DNA of 10,309 nucleotides from RGIG3701 sp964438515 (GTDB lineage Bacteria > Planctomycetota > Planctomycetia > Pirellulales > Thermoguttaceae), in the NCBI GenBank assembly GCA_964438515.1, contig CAYTLK010000126.1:1-10309 (forward strand), given 5' to 3'. Made by a program: the position numbers and the translations under genes. This document shows, piece after piece, positions 4,283-10,309 of this stretch; position 1 is the first letter of the stretch; every line of letters begins with the position of its first letter. A model generated the notes under the pieces. That model ran no database searches and was not told where the DNA came from. It saw nothing but the letters and a program-made list of their open reading frames with translations.

Positions 4283-7200
4283 ATGTTTGTCTCAAAAACC
4301 CTCCATTATGGAATTTGTACGTTTTTCGTTTATTTTATCGCTTCGATGCTTTACGGAGCGGATATTCCAATCCCCGGTGATTTTCGTGCTTCCAGTCCAA
4401 AAGACGGGATGCCGAACGGCTGGACGATGCACACGTGGGAAGGTTACGCGCCGTTTCCGCACGTCGAATGCGCTCCAGAAGGACCCAGCGGAACAGGAGC
4501 CGAAGGAACGGGGGCCGTGATTCTGTCGGAGATTCACGGAAAAGACGGCGGCGCCATTCAAACGCGTGAACACTATCCCGCTCGTTCCGGAGACTCCGGC
4601 CGTGTGACGTTTTTTGCCCGAGGACGCGGTGAAATGTGGGTCACTTTTTATCGTTGGGGTGAAAAAAATCAGTGGAACGGAGTCGTGACGGCCTCGCGAA
4701 TCCGCCTTACGGAGATGTGGCAGCCGCAGGAAATTACGCTGCCGGTCGACGATGGACACGCGTGTCAGACGGCTTCCGTGTCGCTGGCGATCTGCGGACT
4801 TCCAGGCTCGGAAATCCATGTGTCCAACATGAAGCTGGATCTGCAAAAAAGCGGAATCGCCGGCGATTTGCGTCTCCCAAAAACGTGGATGGTTTTCGTA
4901 CCTGTTTCTTCTGATTTTACTCCTTCGTCTTCCGATTTCGTCCCCTCGTCCGAGATGACGGCAAAAATCCCCGAAACGTTTGCGGGTGTGCGTGCTCGGC
5001 GAGCCTCTTTCGTCGCCAGCAAGCTGTGTTTTACGGAGGATTCTTCTTCCGAAGCGTCTGAAAGTTCCAAAACGTCCGAAACGTTCCAACATTCCGAAAC
5101 GTCCGAAAGTTCTGAGACGTCCCCAGCTTCCACCTGGTTTTTTGCCGAGATGGACGCTCCGTACGACTGCGATTTTACGTTTCGTGCGCGGACGTCGAAG
5201 CTCATTCGTCTTTTTCTCAACGGCGAGGAAGTGCGGCGGTCTCCGTCGGAAAAATCAGGTGAGTCTCCCGTTACAGTCCGTCTTTTGAAGGGGAAAAACG
5301 TTTTTGCTCTCCAAACATCACTCGCAGACGGCGCGGCCGGCGTCACGCTGGAAGGACCGTCCGATCTGCGCAGCGGACACCGCGTTTTGAAGCTCCAAAA
5401 TGCGGTAATCACCGAGAATTTCGACGGGCCGAAACTTTCCTGCACCGGAAATCCCAAACGAATTCAAGGGGTTCCGACTCCTGGACTCCTTGCGGTCACC
5501 GGTCAGGGTGTGTTTCAAACCCGAAAATCGCTCAATATTCAGCTTCCGTCCGACCCTCTGACGCTCTCAGGGGCCGACGATTCCTCCTGTTTTGCCGTTG
5601 GAGGGCTGCGAATTCAAACGCTTGCAGAAAATTCTGTCTTTGAAATTCGTTGCGAGAATGCGGCGTCCGAGGGTTCCGCCCTGCTCGCGGTTTGTCGACT
5701 GATTCGTTCGGAAAAATCCGACTGGTCGGAAATGCAGATTTTGAGGGCCGATGGAACGCCGTGCGAGACGTTTCCCATCGCGAATCGGCTCTTTCCGGCA
5801 GATTTTCTTTTTGGCGTGAATGCGGAGGGACGCTGGACCCTTTTCGTCTCCAGTCTCGTCGACAGTCAGGCGTTTTGCCGAGAAGGAACGCTCGAAACCG
5901 CAGCGCCTCAGAAGGTGAAATTCGACTTTCGGCTGTGTTCCGCAAATGCGTTGGAACCTGAAAATAGTGAGAAATCTGAAAACAGTACAGATTATGAAAA
6001 CGGTGCGGAAATCACGGTCGATAATCTGGTTTTGGGGACCGCCTTGTGGACGCAAAACGACACGGTTGTTCCGTTTAAAATCGACGTTTTCCCCTCCTTC
6101 GACCCCGTTAAAGCCGGCTGGAAGTGCGTTTTTTCGGAGGATTTCGACTCGGATCGAGTGGATCTTTCTAAGTGGTACTTCAGCAGCACGAGCGTTCCGG
6201 AATACGCGAAAGTACACGACGGACTGCTTGAAATCGTCTGCGACTGGAACGCGAAAAAAACGGACGTCGAAAGCGCAAGTCTTTACACGAACGACACTTA
6301 CGGTTACGGTTATTACGAAGCACGCGTCAAATTCCGTCAGCAGTCGGGGTGGTGGTCGGCGTTCTGGCTCTGCACGCACGGACCCTCGAATCCCTTCGTG
6401 GACGGCTGGGAGATTGATATTTACGAAGATTATTACATGGGACCCCAAAATCCCGGCGAGCCGCCGCGCGCGAAACTCGACCACAATCTCCACGTTTTCG
6501 CCTGCGGAACACTCCGAAGCTGGAATTACAATTCCCTTCTTCCCGGCTCCGTCGATGATTTTTACGTCGTGGGATGCAAGTGGACGCCGTTCGAAGTTTC
6601 GTACTATCTCAACGGAAAGCTCATTCGTTCCGAAGCAAATCACAGCCCGTACGATTCCGTGACGTTCGACCCTTTCAGCCACGCGGCGGGTTTTCAGCCT
6701 CTTCACGCGATACTTTCCGGCTGTTGCGGTCGGTCGGGCGGCGATCCGAAGCTGGGAACGTTTCCAGAAAGTTTCTTTGTGGATTACGTACGAATTTATG
6801 AATTTCCTCAAGACTCTCAGCCCGTCGTAACGTGGAGCGAGCGTCCGGATCCGAGTGAGTTCGTCGCGAAACCGGGTCAAACGCTGCGTTTCACGGCCGA
6901 CGTAAAACCTTCCGCGAAAACCGGCGCAAAAATTCAGACTGTTTATTTGTTCGACAGCGGCGCCCTGCTCGATTTCAAGACGGAACCGCCGTACACGTTT
7001 GAAGTGCCGATTACGCGGGAATATTACGATAAAACGAATTACGTGAAACCGGGACGGACGGGGATTCGACCTGATTTTGACCGAGGTCTGCATGCGTACG
7101 CCGTCTTTGCGCAGGACGAACGCGGGGAGGTCGGTCACTCCGAACCCGTTCTGAAACTCATGCGGAAAGCGGGCGCAGCGCGGCCCTATCTCGGAAAAAT

Positions 7201-7639
7201 GCACGAACTTCCCGGCACGATTTCGCTCGCGCATTACGACGAAGGCGGTCAGGGAATCGCCTACAGCGACAGTACGCCCGAAAACGTTTTCAGCAGCACG
7301 TTCCGCCCCGGCGAGTCCGTCGATACGACGGGTGAAACGGTCGGAGGCGTCAGCGGCGGCGAGTGGCTTAAGTTTACTGTACAGATTTCTGAAACGGGAA
7401 AATACGTCTTCCGATTCACCTACGGTACACCTTCGAAGGGCCAGCGCGGGCCGCAGATTTTGCTCGACGGAAAGATTCTGGGTGAATTTCAGACGCCGCC
7501 TCATGAGTTTCCCGACTGGCGCACCGATTCGACCGCAGAAATCACCTGCGATTTACCGGCTGGCGAGCACGAGTTGCTGCTGTTCATGCAGGGGTCGTAC
7601 AATATTCAGAATTTGAGTGCGGAAAAGGCGGTTCCGTGA
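4283..7639 (+). CDS. Secreted multi-domain family 16 glycoside hydrolase with CBM6
   Basis: An 1118-residue exported enzyme. Residues 1-25 form a signal peptide ending LYGA. About 28-190 resemble a galactose-binding-like beta-sandwich; about 195-370 include an S/T/E-rich insert (254-280); about 372-600 may be another beta-sandwich. The GH16 domain spans about 605-842, with the catalytic motif EIDIYE at 710-715: E710 nucleophile, D712 and E715 acid/base, the ExDxxE form found in laminarinases, agarases and carrageenases. An Ig-like module follows (about 848-965), then a CBM6 (about 975-1115; LPGTISLAHYDEGGQGIAYS and GGEWLKFTV). It should cleave a beta-linked polysaccharide outside the cytoplasm; the substrate cannot be read from sequence. 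AGGA at 4272-4275 supports the start. It is monocistronic, with its own promoter and a probable operator. Catalytic-domain and CBM6 calls are firm; the N-terminal domains are tentative. Confidence 0.92.
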   Translation: MFVSKTLHYGICTFFVYFIASMLYGADIPIPGDFRASSPKDGMPNGWTMHTWEGYAPFPHVECAPEGPSGTGAEGTGAVILSEIHGKDGGAIQTREHYPARSGDSGRVTFFARGRGEMWVTFYRWGEKNQWNGVVTASRIRLTEMWQPQEITLPVDDGHACQTASVSLAICGLPGSEIHVSNMKLDLQKSGIAGDLRLPKTWMVFVPVSSDFTPSSSDFVPSSEMTAKIPETFAGVRARRASFVASKLCFTEDSSSEASESSKTSETFQHSETSESSETSPASTWFFAEMDAPYDCDFTFRARTSKLIRLFLNGEEVRRSPSEKSGESPVTVRLLKGKNVFALQTSLADGAAGVTLEGPSDLRSGHRVLKLQNAVITENFDGPKLSCTGNPKRIQGVPTPGLLAVTGQGVFQTRKSLNIQLPSDPLTLSGADDSSCFAVGGLRIQTLAENSVFEIRCENAASEGSALLAVCRLIRSEKSDWSEMQILRADGTPCETFPIANRLFPADFLFGVNAEGRWTLFVSSLVDSQAFCREGTLETAAPQKVKFDFRLCSANALEPENSEKSENSTDYENGAEITVDNLVLGTALWTQNDTVVPFKIDVFPSFDPVKAGWKCVFSEDFDSDRVDLSKWYFSSTSVPEYAKVHDGLLEIVCDWNAKKTDVESASLYTNDTYGYGYYEARVKFRQQSGWWSAFWLCTHGPSNPFVDGWEIDIYEDYYMGPQNPGEPPRAKLDHNLHVFACGTLRSWNYNSLLPGSVDDFYVVGCKWTPFEVSYYLNGKLIRSEANHSPYDSVTFDPFSHAAGFQPLHAILSGCCGRSGGDPKLGTFPESFFVDYVRIYEFPQDSQPVVTWSERPDPSEFVAKPGQTLRFTADVKPSAKTGAKIQTVYLFDSGALLDFKTEPPYTFEVPITREYYDKTNYVKPGRTGIRPDFDRGLHAYAVFAQDERGEVGHSEPVLKLMRKAGAARPYLGKMHELPGTISLAHYDEGGQGIAYSDSTPENVFSSTFRPGESVDTTGETVGGVSGGEWLKFTVQISETGKYVFRFTYGTPSKGQRGPQILLDGKILGEFQTPPHEFPDWRTDSTAEITCDLPAGEHELLLFMQGSYNIQNLSAEKAVP
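5042..5122 (+). repeat. Degenerate in-frame repeat encoding an S/T/E-rich linker in the GH16 protein
   Basis: Repeated TCCGAAACGTCCGAAAGTTC-like units encode alternating Ser, Glu and Thr (for example SETSESSETS) at residues 254-280. A second small duplication, SSDFTPS/SSDFVPS, occurs at residues 209-223 (about 4907-4951). Both interrupt one domain, look like repeat expansion, and would form flexible acidic loops. Unit number may vary between strains. Confidence 0.7.
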
Positions 7640-7654
7640 TTTTGGGAGTCCATT

Positions 7655-7690
7655 TTTGCGGGCGGAAAACTTGCGTCGCTCGCCCGCAAA
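7655..7690. terminator. Hairpin between convergent GH16 and TspO genes, possible terminator
   Basis: TTTGCGGGCG (7655-7664) is the exact reverse complement of 7681-7690, with a 16-base loop. It lies 16 bases after the GH16 stop and 40 bases beyond the TspO stop on the other strand, the expected place for a shared bidirectional terminator. Neither strand has a proper U-run after the stem, so it may instead protect mRNA 3' ends or need Rho. Confidence 0.5.
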
Positions 7691-7729
7691 TACAGGCTCG
7701 TTCCGCTTGGAGATTTCTTATCTATGATT

Positions 7730-8470
7730 TTAATTCAAACGCCAGATGTTATAATTCAAAATCAGTGCGTACAAAATCCAAAGCAGCTGCGGAACCAACA
7801 GCGCTGCGGACAGTCGGCAAACGGGAAGCGTCGCAATCATTAAAAGTATCAGAACCGCAAAAATCCAAATCATATCGATAAACGCTCCAAACGGATTCTG
7901 ATTGTAAAAAAACATGTACGTCCAGCTGATTTGAAGAATGAGAAGCAGAATGAAAAGCGTCAAAATTCCCGCAGTACGCCGACAGCCCAAGTGCCGCCAC
8001 GCAAGCCAGACGGACGTTCCAGCAAGGAAGTAAAGCAGAATCCAGACGGGTAAAAAAATCCATTGCGGCGGCGCCCACGCAGGCCGTGTGAGCGTTGCAA
8101 ACCATTCCCACCCCGCCGGCTGCATGAAGAGAGAGGAAATCCAGCCCGACGCGAGGGTGATTCCCACGAAACTGACCCATGGGAAAATCTGCGCGCAAAG
8201 ACAAAAGTCCGCGTCACAGCCGCAGTTACAGCCCGATTTCAAAACAGAATCCCTCATTGCTGCGTCGCAGCCGCGTTCCACGGCAGAATGAACCGCGCCG
8301 CAAAGTTTGTTCGAGACGTTTTCAGCCTCTTTTTTAACGTCGGAACACATTTCGTGAATGATTTTCTGCCCTTTTTTCAACGATTCTTTGGTTTTTTCTT
8401 TCGCCTTTTCGGCATCGTTAAGCAGATCTTTCCCCAAATGTTCCAATTTTTCCTGTTCTGGAGAGTCCAT
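7730..8470 (-). CDS. TspO/MBR-family membrane protein with cysteine-rich N-terminal extension
   Basis: A 246-residue protein. Residues 96-246 form a five-helix TspO/MBR domain: RPAWAPPQWIFLPVWILLYF (129-148) is the signature segment, and the end LNYNIWRLN also fits. Family members bind tetrapyrroles and are linked to porphyrin and stress responses; TspO proteins usually have about 150-165 residues, so the first 95 are extra. They comprise a charged, helical, coiled-coil-prone region (residues 5-55, rich in K and E) with Cys42, Cys57 and Cys68, then a cluster CxCxCx4CxC (Cys81, 83, 85, 90, 92) just before helix 1, suggestive of metal or redox binding. The start is ATG at 8470, with AGGAG (complement of 8477-8481) six bases upstream; the longer frame to 8521 lacks one. 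It is convergent with the GH16 gene and functionally unrelated to it. Confidence 0.88.
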   Translation of the reverse strand: MDSPEQEKLEHLGKDLLNDAEKAKEKTKESLKKGQKIIHEMCSDVKKEAENVSNKLCGAVHSAVERGCDAAMRDSVLKSGCNCGCDADFCLCAQIFPWVSFVGITLASGWISSLFMQPAGWEWFATLTRPAWAPPQWIFLPVWILLYFLAGTSVWLAWRHLGCRRTAGILTLFILLLILQISWTYMFFYNQNPFGAFIDMIWIFAVLILLMIATLPVCRLSAALLVPQLLWILYALILNYNIWRLN

Positions 8471-8584
8471 ATTTAACTCCTGTAATGTTCTGAATCCAAA
8501 ATCATCCCGGATTTTACTCAAAATCCACTACAGAATTATAGTCCGTCAGGAAAATAAAAAAAGAACTGAAAATCGTACGATTAT

Positions 8585-8671
8585 TAGGGACTACGGCTGC
8601 ACGACGAGCGTGCCGACGAAAGTCCAAACGCACAAAAAAATTACGTTAAAAAGTAGTATTACAACATCCAT
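8585..8671 (-). CDS. Possible 28-residue membrane peptide upstream of the TspO gene
   Basis: On the minus strand an ATG at 8671 is preceded, eight bases upstream, by AGGAG, and opens a 28-codon frame ending in TAA. The product starts MDVVILLFNVIFCAFG (one short hydrophobic helix) and ends in an S/R-rich tail. It lies 114 bases before the TspO start on the same strand and might be a small membrane protein or leader ORF of that transcript. No family is recognised. It is too short to test by codon use. Confidence 0.3.
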
Positions 8672-8970
8672 GGTAAAAACTCCTATTGTAAAGATGGGAG
8701 CTTCGATGGGAACAAAACTCCAGCACCCCATTCTTTCATCGTCAATCGATGGGGGATAGTATAACGTAATTTTGAAAAAAAGGATATGCCAGAGAAAGGT
8801 TTTTTCGTAAAACTTTAGAAAAAAAGGAAAATTTGTTACAAATTAAACGGATTTGTGGAATTTTCACCGTAGAAAACGCATCTCACGCAGAAATTTCGTT
8901 TTCCTGTCTGATTATTCTCTTTTTTCTCAAAAAAATTTTGAAAAAAACAGAAAAAATTTCGTTTAGGGGC
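8672..8970. other. AT-rich divergent intergenic region between TspO and rhaA
   Basis: No gene is visible. Near its left end GATGGG occurs three times (8693, 8705, 8748), the last pairing with CCCCAT (8726-8731) in a 6-bp stem with a 17-base loop. On the minus strand TATACT (8763-8758) is a possible -10 for the TspO-side transcript, without a good -35. From about 8771 to 8960 it is rich in A- and T-runs, including CAAAAAAATTTTG near 8930-8942, consistent with curved DNA or an UP-element upstream of rhaA. Confidence 0.4.
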
Positions 8971-8999
8971 TGGAAATTCCCGAAGGAAAGTTTTATAAT
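8971..8999 (+). promoter_or_regulatory. Promoter-like element upstream of rhaA
   Basis: TATAAT (8994-8999, a perfect -10) is preceded at 17 bases by TGGAAA (8971-8976, four of six), with A/T-rich tracts before it. Transcription would start near 9006. A weak -35 with a perfect -10 suggests activator dependence, plausible for a rhamnose gene, but no operator is seen. Confidence 0.5.
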
Positions 9000-9005
9000 C
9001 AGTAT

Positions 9006-9077
9006 ATGAATGAACGTATTGATTTATTCTGTTTCAACAACAGCTCACAAATGGACTCAAAAAGGAGCAAACCATGA
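9006..9077 (+). CDS. Short upstream ORF overlapping the rhaA start (leader candidate)
   Basis: A 23-codon frame from ATG 9006 ends with TGA at 9075-9077, sharing ATGA with the rhaA start (9074). Its ATG coincides with the transcription start predicted from the TATAAT at 8994-8999, so it would be read as a leaderless message if translated at all; no ribosome site precedes it. Translation through it could couple to or mask the rhaA ribosome site (AAGGAG, 9062-9067). The peptide has no recognisable feature. Confidence 0.25.
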   Translation: MNERIDLFCFNNSSQMDSKRSKP

Positions 9078-10309
9078 CCCGATTCGAATCGGCTAAAGAA
9101 ATGTATGCAAATATGGGCGTCGATGTGGATGCGGCACTCGAAAAACTTCAGAAAGTGAAAATCTCCATGCACTGCTGGCAGGGCGACGACGTTTGCGGTT
9201 TCGAAAACTCCGGAAGTCTCTCCGGCGGAATCGCCGCGACCGGTAATTACCCGGGAAAAGCACGAAACGCCGAAGAATTGATGGCCGACATGGATAAAGC
9301 TTTTTCGCTCATTCCTGGAAAGCATAAAATCAATCTGCACGCCATTTACGCCGTCACGGATGAACATCCCGACCGCGACGCGCTCGAACCGAAACATTTT
9401 GCCGCCTGGGTCGATTATGCGAAAAAGAGGAAGCTGGGACTGGATTTCAACCCGACATTTTTCTCACATCCGAAGGCGTCTGATGGTCTGACGCTCTCGC
9501 ATCCCGATCCGGAGATTCGGAAATTCTGGGTCGAACACGGAAAATGCTGCCGCCGCATCACCGAATATTTCGGGCGGGAACTGGGACAGTTGAGTTTGAA
9601 TAACGTATGGATTCCAGACGGTTACAAGGACATTCCGGCTGACCGCATGGCGCCGCGCGCTCGTCTGAAAGCGTCGCTCGACGAACTGTTCAGCGAGAAA
9701 CTCGACCCGAAATACATCGTGGACAGCGTGGAATCGAAGGTTTTCGGAATCGGCCTCGAATCGTACACCGTCGGCTCGCACGAATTTTATATGAATTACG
9801 CCGCGAAAAACAACGTTTTGTGTCTGCTCGACAACGGGCACTTCCACCCGACGGAAAATGTGGCGGATAAAATCCCCTCGCTGCTTCTTTTTGCGGACAA
9901 ACTGGCGCTCCACGTGACGCGGCCGGTGCGTTGGGACAGCGACCATGTGGTACTTTATAACGACGAATTGAGGGATATTGCGACGGAAATCGTGCGTTGC
10001 GACGCACTCGACCGTGTGCTTATCGGTCTCGATTATTTCGACGCGAGCATCAACCGAATTTCGGCCTGGGTCGTTGGAATGCGCAACATGCAGCGGGCGC
10101 TTCTTTCGGCGCTTCTGGTTCCGCACAAGAAACTCGCAAAACTCCAGCACGACGGCAAATTCTACGAACTGATGGCGTTGAATGAAGAACTGAAAACGTT
10201 CCCGATTGGCGACGTGTGGGACCATTTCTGCGAAATCAACAAGGTTCCGACGCGCGAAGCGTGGCTCTCGAAGGTCAAACGCTACGAAAAAGACGTGCTG
10301 AGCAAAAGA
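9074..10309 (+). CDS. rhaA: L-rhamnose isomerase (3' end beyond the window)
   Basis: RhaA converts L-rhamnose to L-rhamnulose in the cytoplasm, the first step of the pathway continued by RhaB and RhaD. The 412 visible codons run open to the right edge; the E. coli enzyme has 419 residues, so only a few are missing. The frame aligns throughout with RhaA. All metal ligands are present with a constant offset of 14 from E. coli numbering: E220, D253, H280, D288, D290 and D320, in VESKVFGIG, LLDNGHFHPTE, LALHVTRPVRWDSDH and GLDYFDASINR. An AAGGAG (9062-9067) six bases before the ATG fixes the start. Whether other rha genes follow is not visible. A GH16 enzyme nearby does not show that they act together. 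Confidence 0.96.
   Translation, partial: MTRFESAKEMYANMGVDVDAALEKLQKVKISMHCWQGDDVCGFENSGSLSGGIAATGNYPGKARNAEELMADMDKAFSLIPGKHKINLHAIYAVTDEHPDRDALEPKHFAAWVDYAKKRKLGLDFNPTFFSHPKASDGLTLSHPDPEIRKFWVEHGKCCRRITEYFGRELGQLSLNNVWIPDGYKDIPADRMAPRARLKASLDELFSEKLDPKYIVDSVESKVFGIGLESYTVGSHEFYMNYAAKNNVLCLLDNGHFHPTENVADKIPSLLLFADKLALHVTRPVRWDSDHVVLYNDELRDIATEIVRCDALDRVLIGLDYFDASINRISAWVVGMRNMQRALLSALLVPHKKLAKLQHDGKFYELMALNEELKTFPIGDVWDHFCEINKVPTREAWLSKVKRYEKDVLSKR

Noticed and set aside
4292..5457. Further minus-strand frames over the start of the GH16 gene
   Set aside because: Low-complexity, Arg/Ser-rich translations that mirror the repeat-rich coding strand; no ribosome site.
5567..7504. A 645-codon open frame on the minus strand opposite the GH16 gene
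   Set aside because: The plus strand encodes a clear signal peptide, GH16 and CBM6. The antisense product is arginine-rich, without motifs or a start site, as expected from the codon bias of the opposite strand.
8063..8476. Plus-strand frame opposite the TspO gene
   Set aside because: The minus strand has the conserved TspO segments and a good ribosome site; the plus-strand product is arginine- and phenylalanine-rich noise.
9464..10225. A 253-codon open frame on the minus strand opposite rhaA
   Set aside because: It is a shadow of rhaA, whose reading frame and metal ligands are unambiguous; the antisense product has no recognisable features.
1..10309. CRISPR arrays, tRNA or rRNA genes, insertion sequences
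   Set aside because: No regularly spaced repeats, no cloverleaf or rRNA signature and no transposase were seen on either strand.

Overview
The window joins two kinds of DNA. The left part (about 1-3965) is AT-rich and packed with overlapping genes. It reads as the right-hand portion of an integrated filamentous bacteriophage (inovirus). The right part (about 3966-10309) is more GC-rich, with widely spaced, independently controlled genes typical of a bacterial chromosome. The phage encodes an outer-membrane secretin, so the host should be diderm. The host genes (a very long secreted multi-domain GH16 glycosidase with a CBM6, a TspO-type membrane protein and an L-rhamnose isomerase) suggest a polysaccharide-degrading bacterium. 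A member of the Planctomycetota/Lentisphaerota/Verrucomicrobiota group is my guess from gene style only; there is no rRNA or other marker to settle it.

Phage region, left to right: the last codons of a membrane protein that would occupy the pVI/pIII position; a strong hairpin; the Zot/pI assembly ATPase; the pIV-type secretin, whose reading frame starts deep inside the end of zot; a promoter embedded in a perfect 12-bp palindrome that also holds the start codon of the next gene; two small single-span membrane proteins that look like virion coat proteins; and a 188-residue protein that appears to be two tandem copies of a gpV-like single-strand DNA-binding fold. These last three genes overlap end to start and should be translated together. 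About 390 bases with no convincing gene follow, then a 28-base element with the layout of a dif (XerC/XerD) site, which I propose as the right attachment site. Replication, major structural and regulatory genes of the phage would lie left of the window.

Host region: a short intergenic stretch leads to a near-consensus sigma-70-type promoter whose -10 element lies inside a 16-bp inverted repeat, a likely operator, in front of the GH16 gene (1118 residues). Convergent to it, after a hairpin, is a TspO/MBR protein with an unusual charged and cysteine-rich N-terminal extension. About 600 bases separate its start from rhaA. That stretch holds a possible tiny membrane-protein gene on the minus strand and, just before rhaA, a promoter-like element and a 23-codon upstream ORF that overlaps the rhaA start by ATGA. 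RhaA carries all six expected metal ligands and runs off the right edge just short of the family's usual C-terminus.

The assembly genes (ATPase plus secretin) would form the trans-envelope export machine through which virions coated with the small membrane proteins leave the living cell, while the DNA-binding protein would coat the single-stranded genome beforehand. The host genes are functionally separate: extracellular polysaccharide cleavage (GH16) and rhamnose catabolism (RhaA) are both carbohydrate functions, but nothing shows that they are co-regulated.
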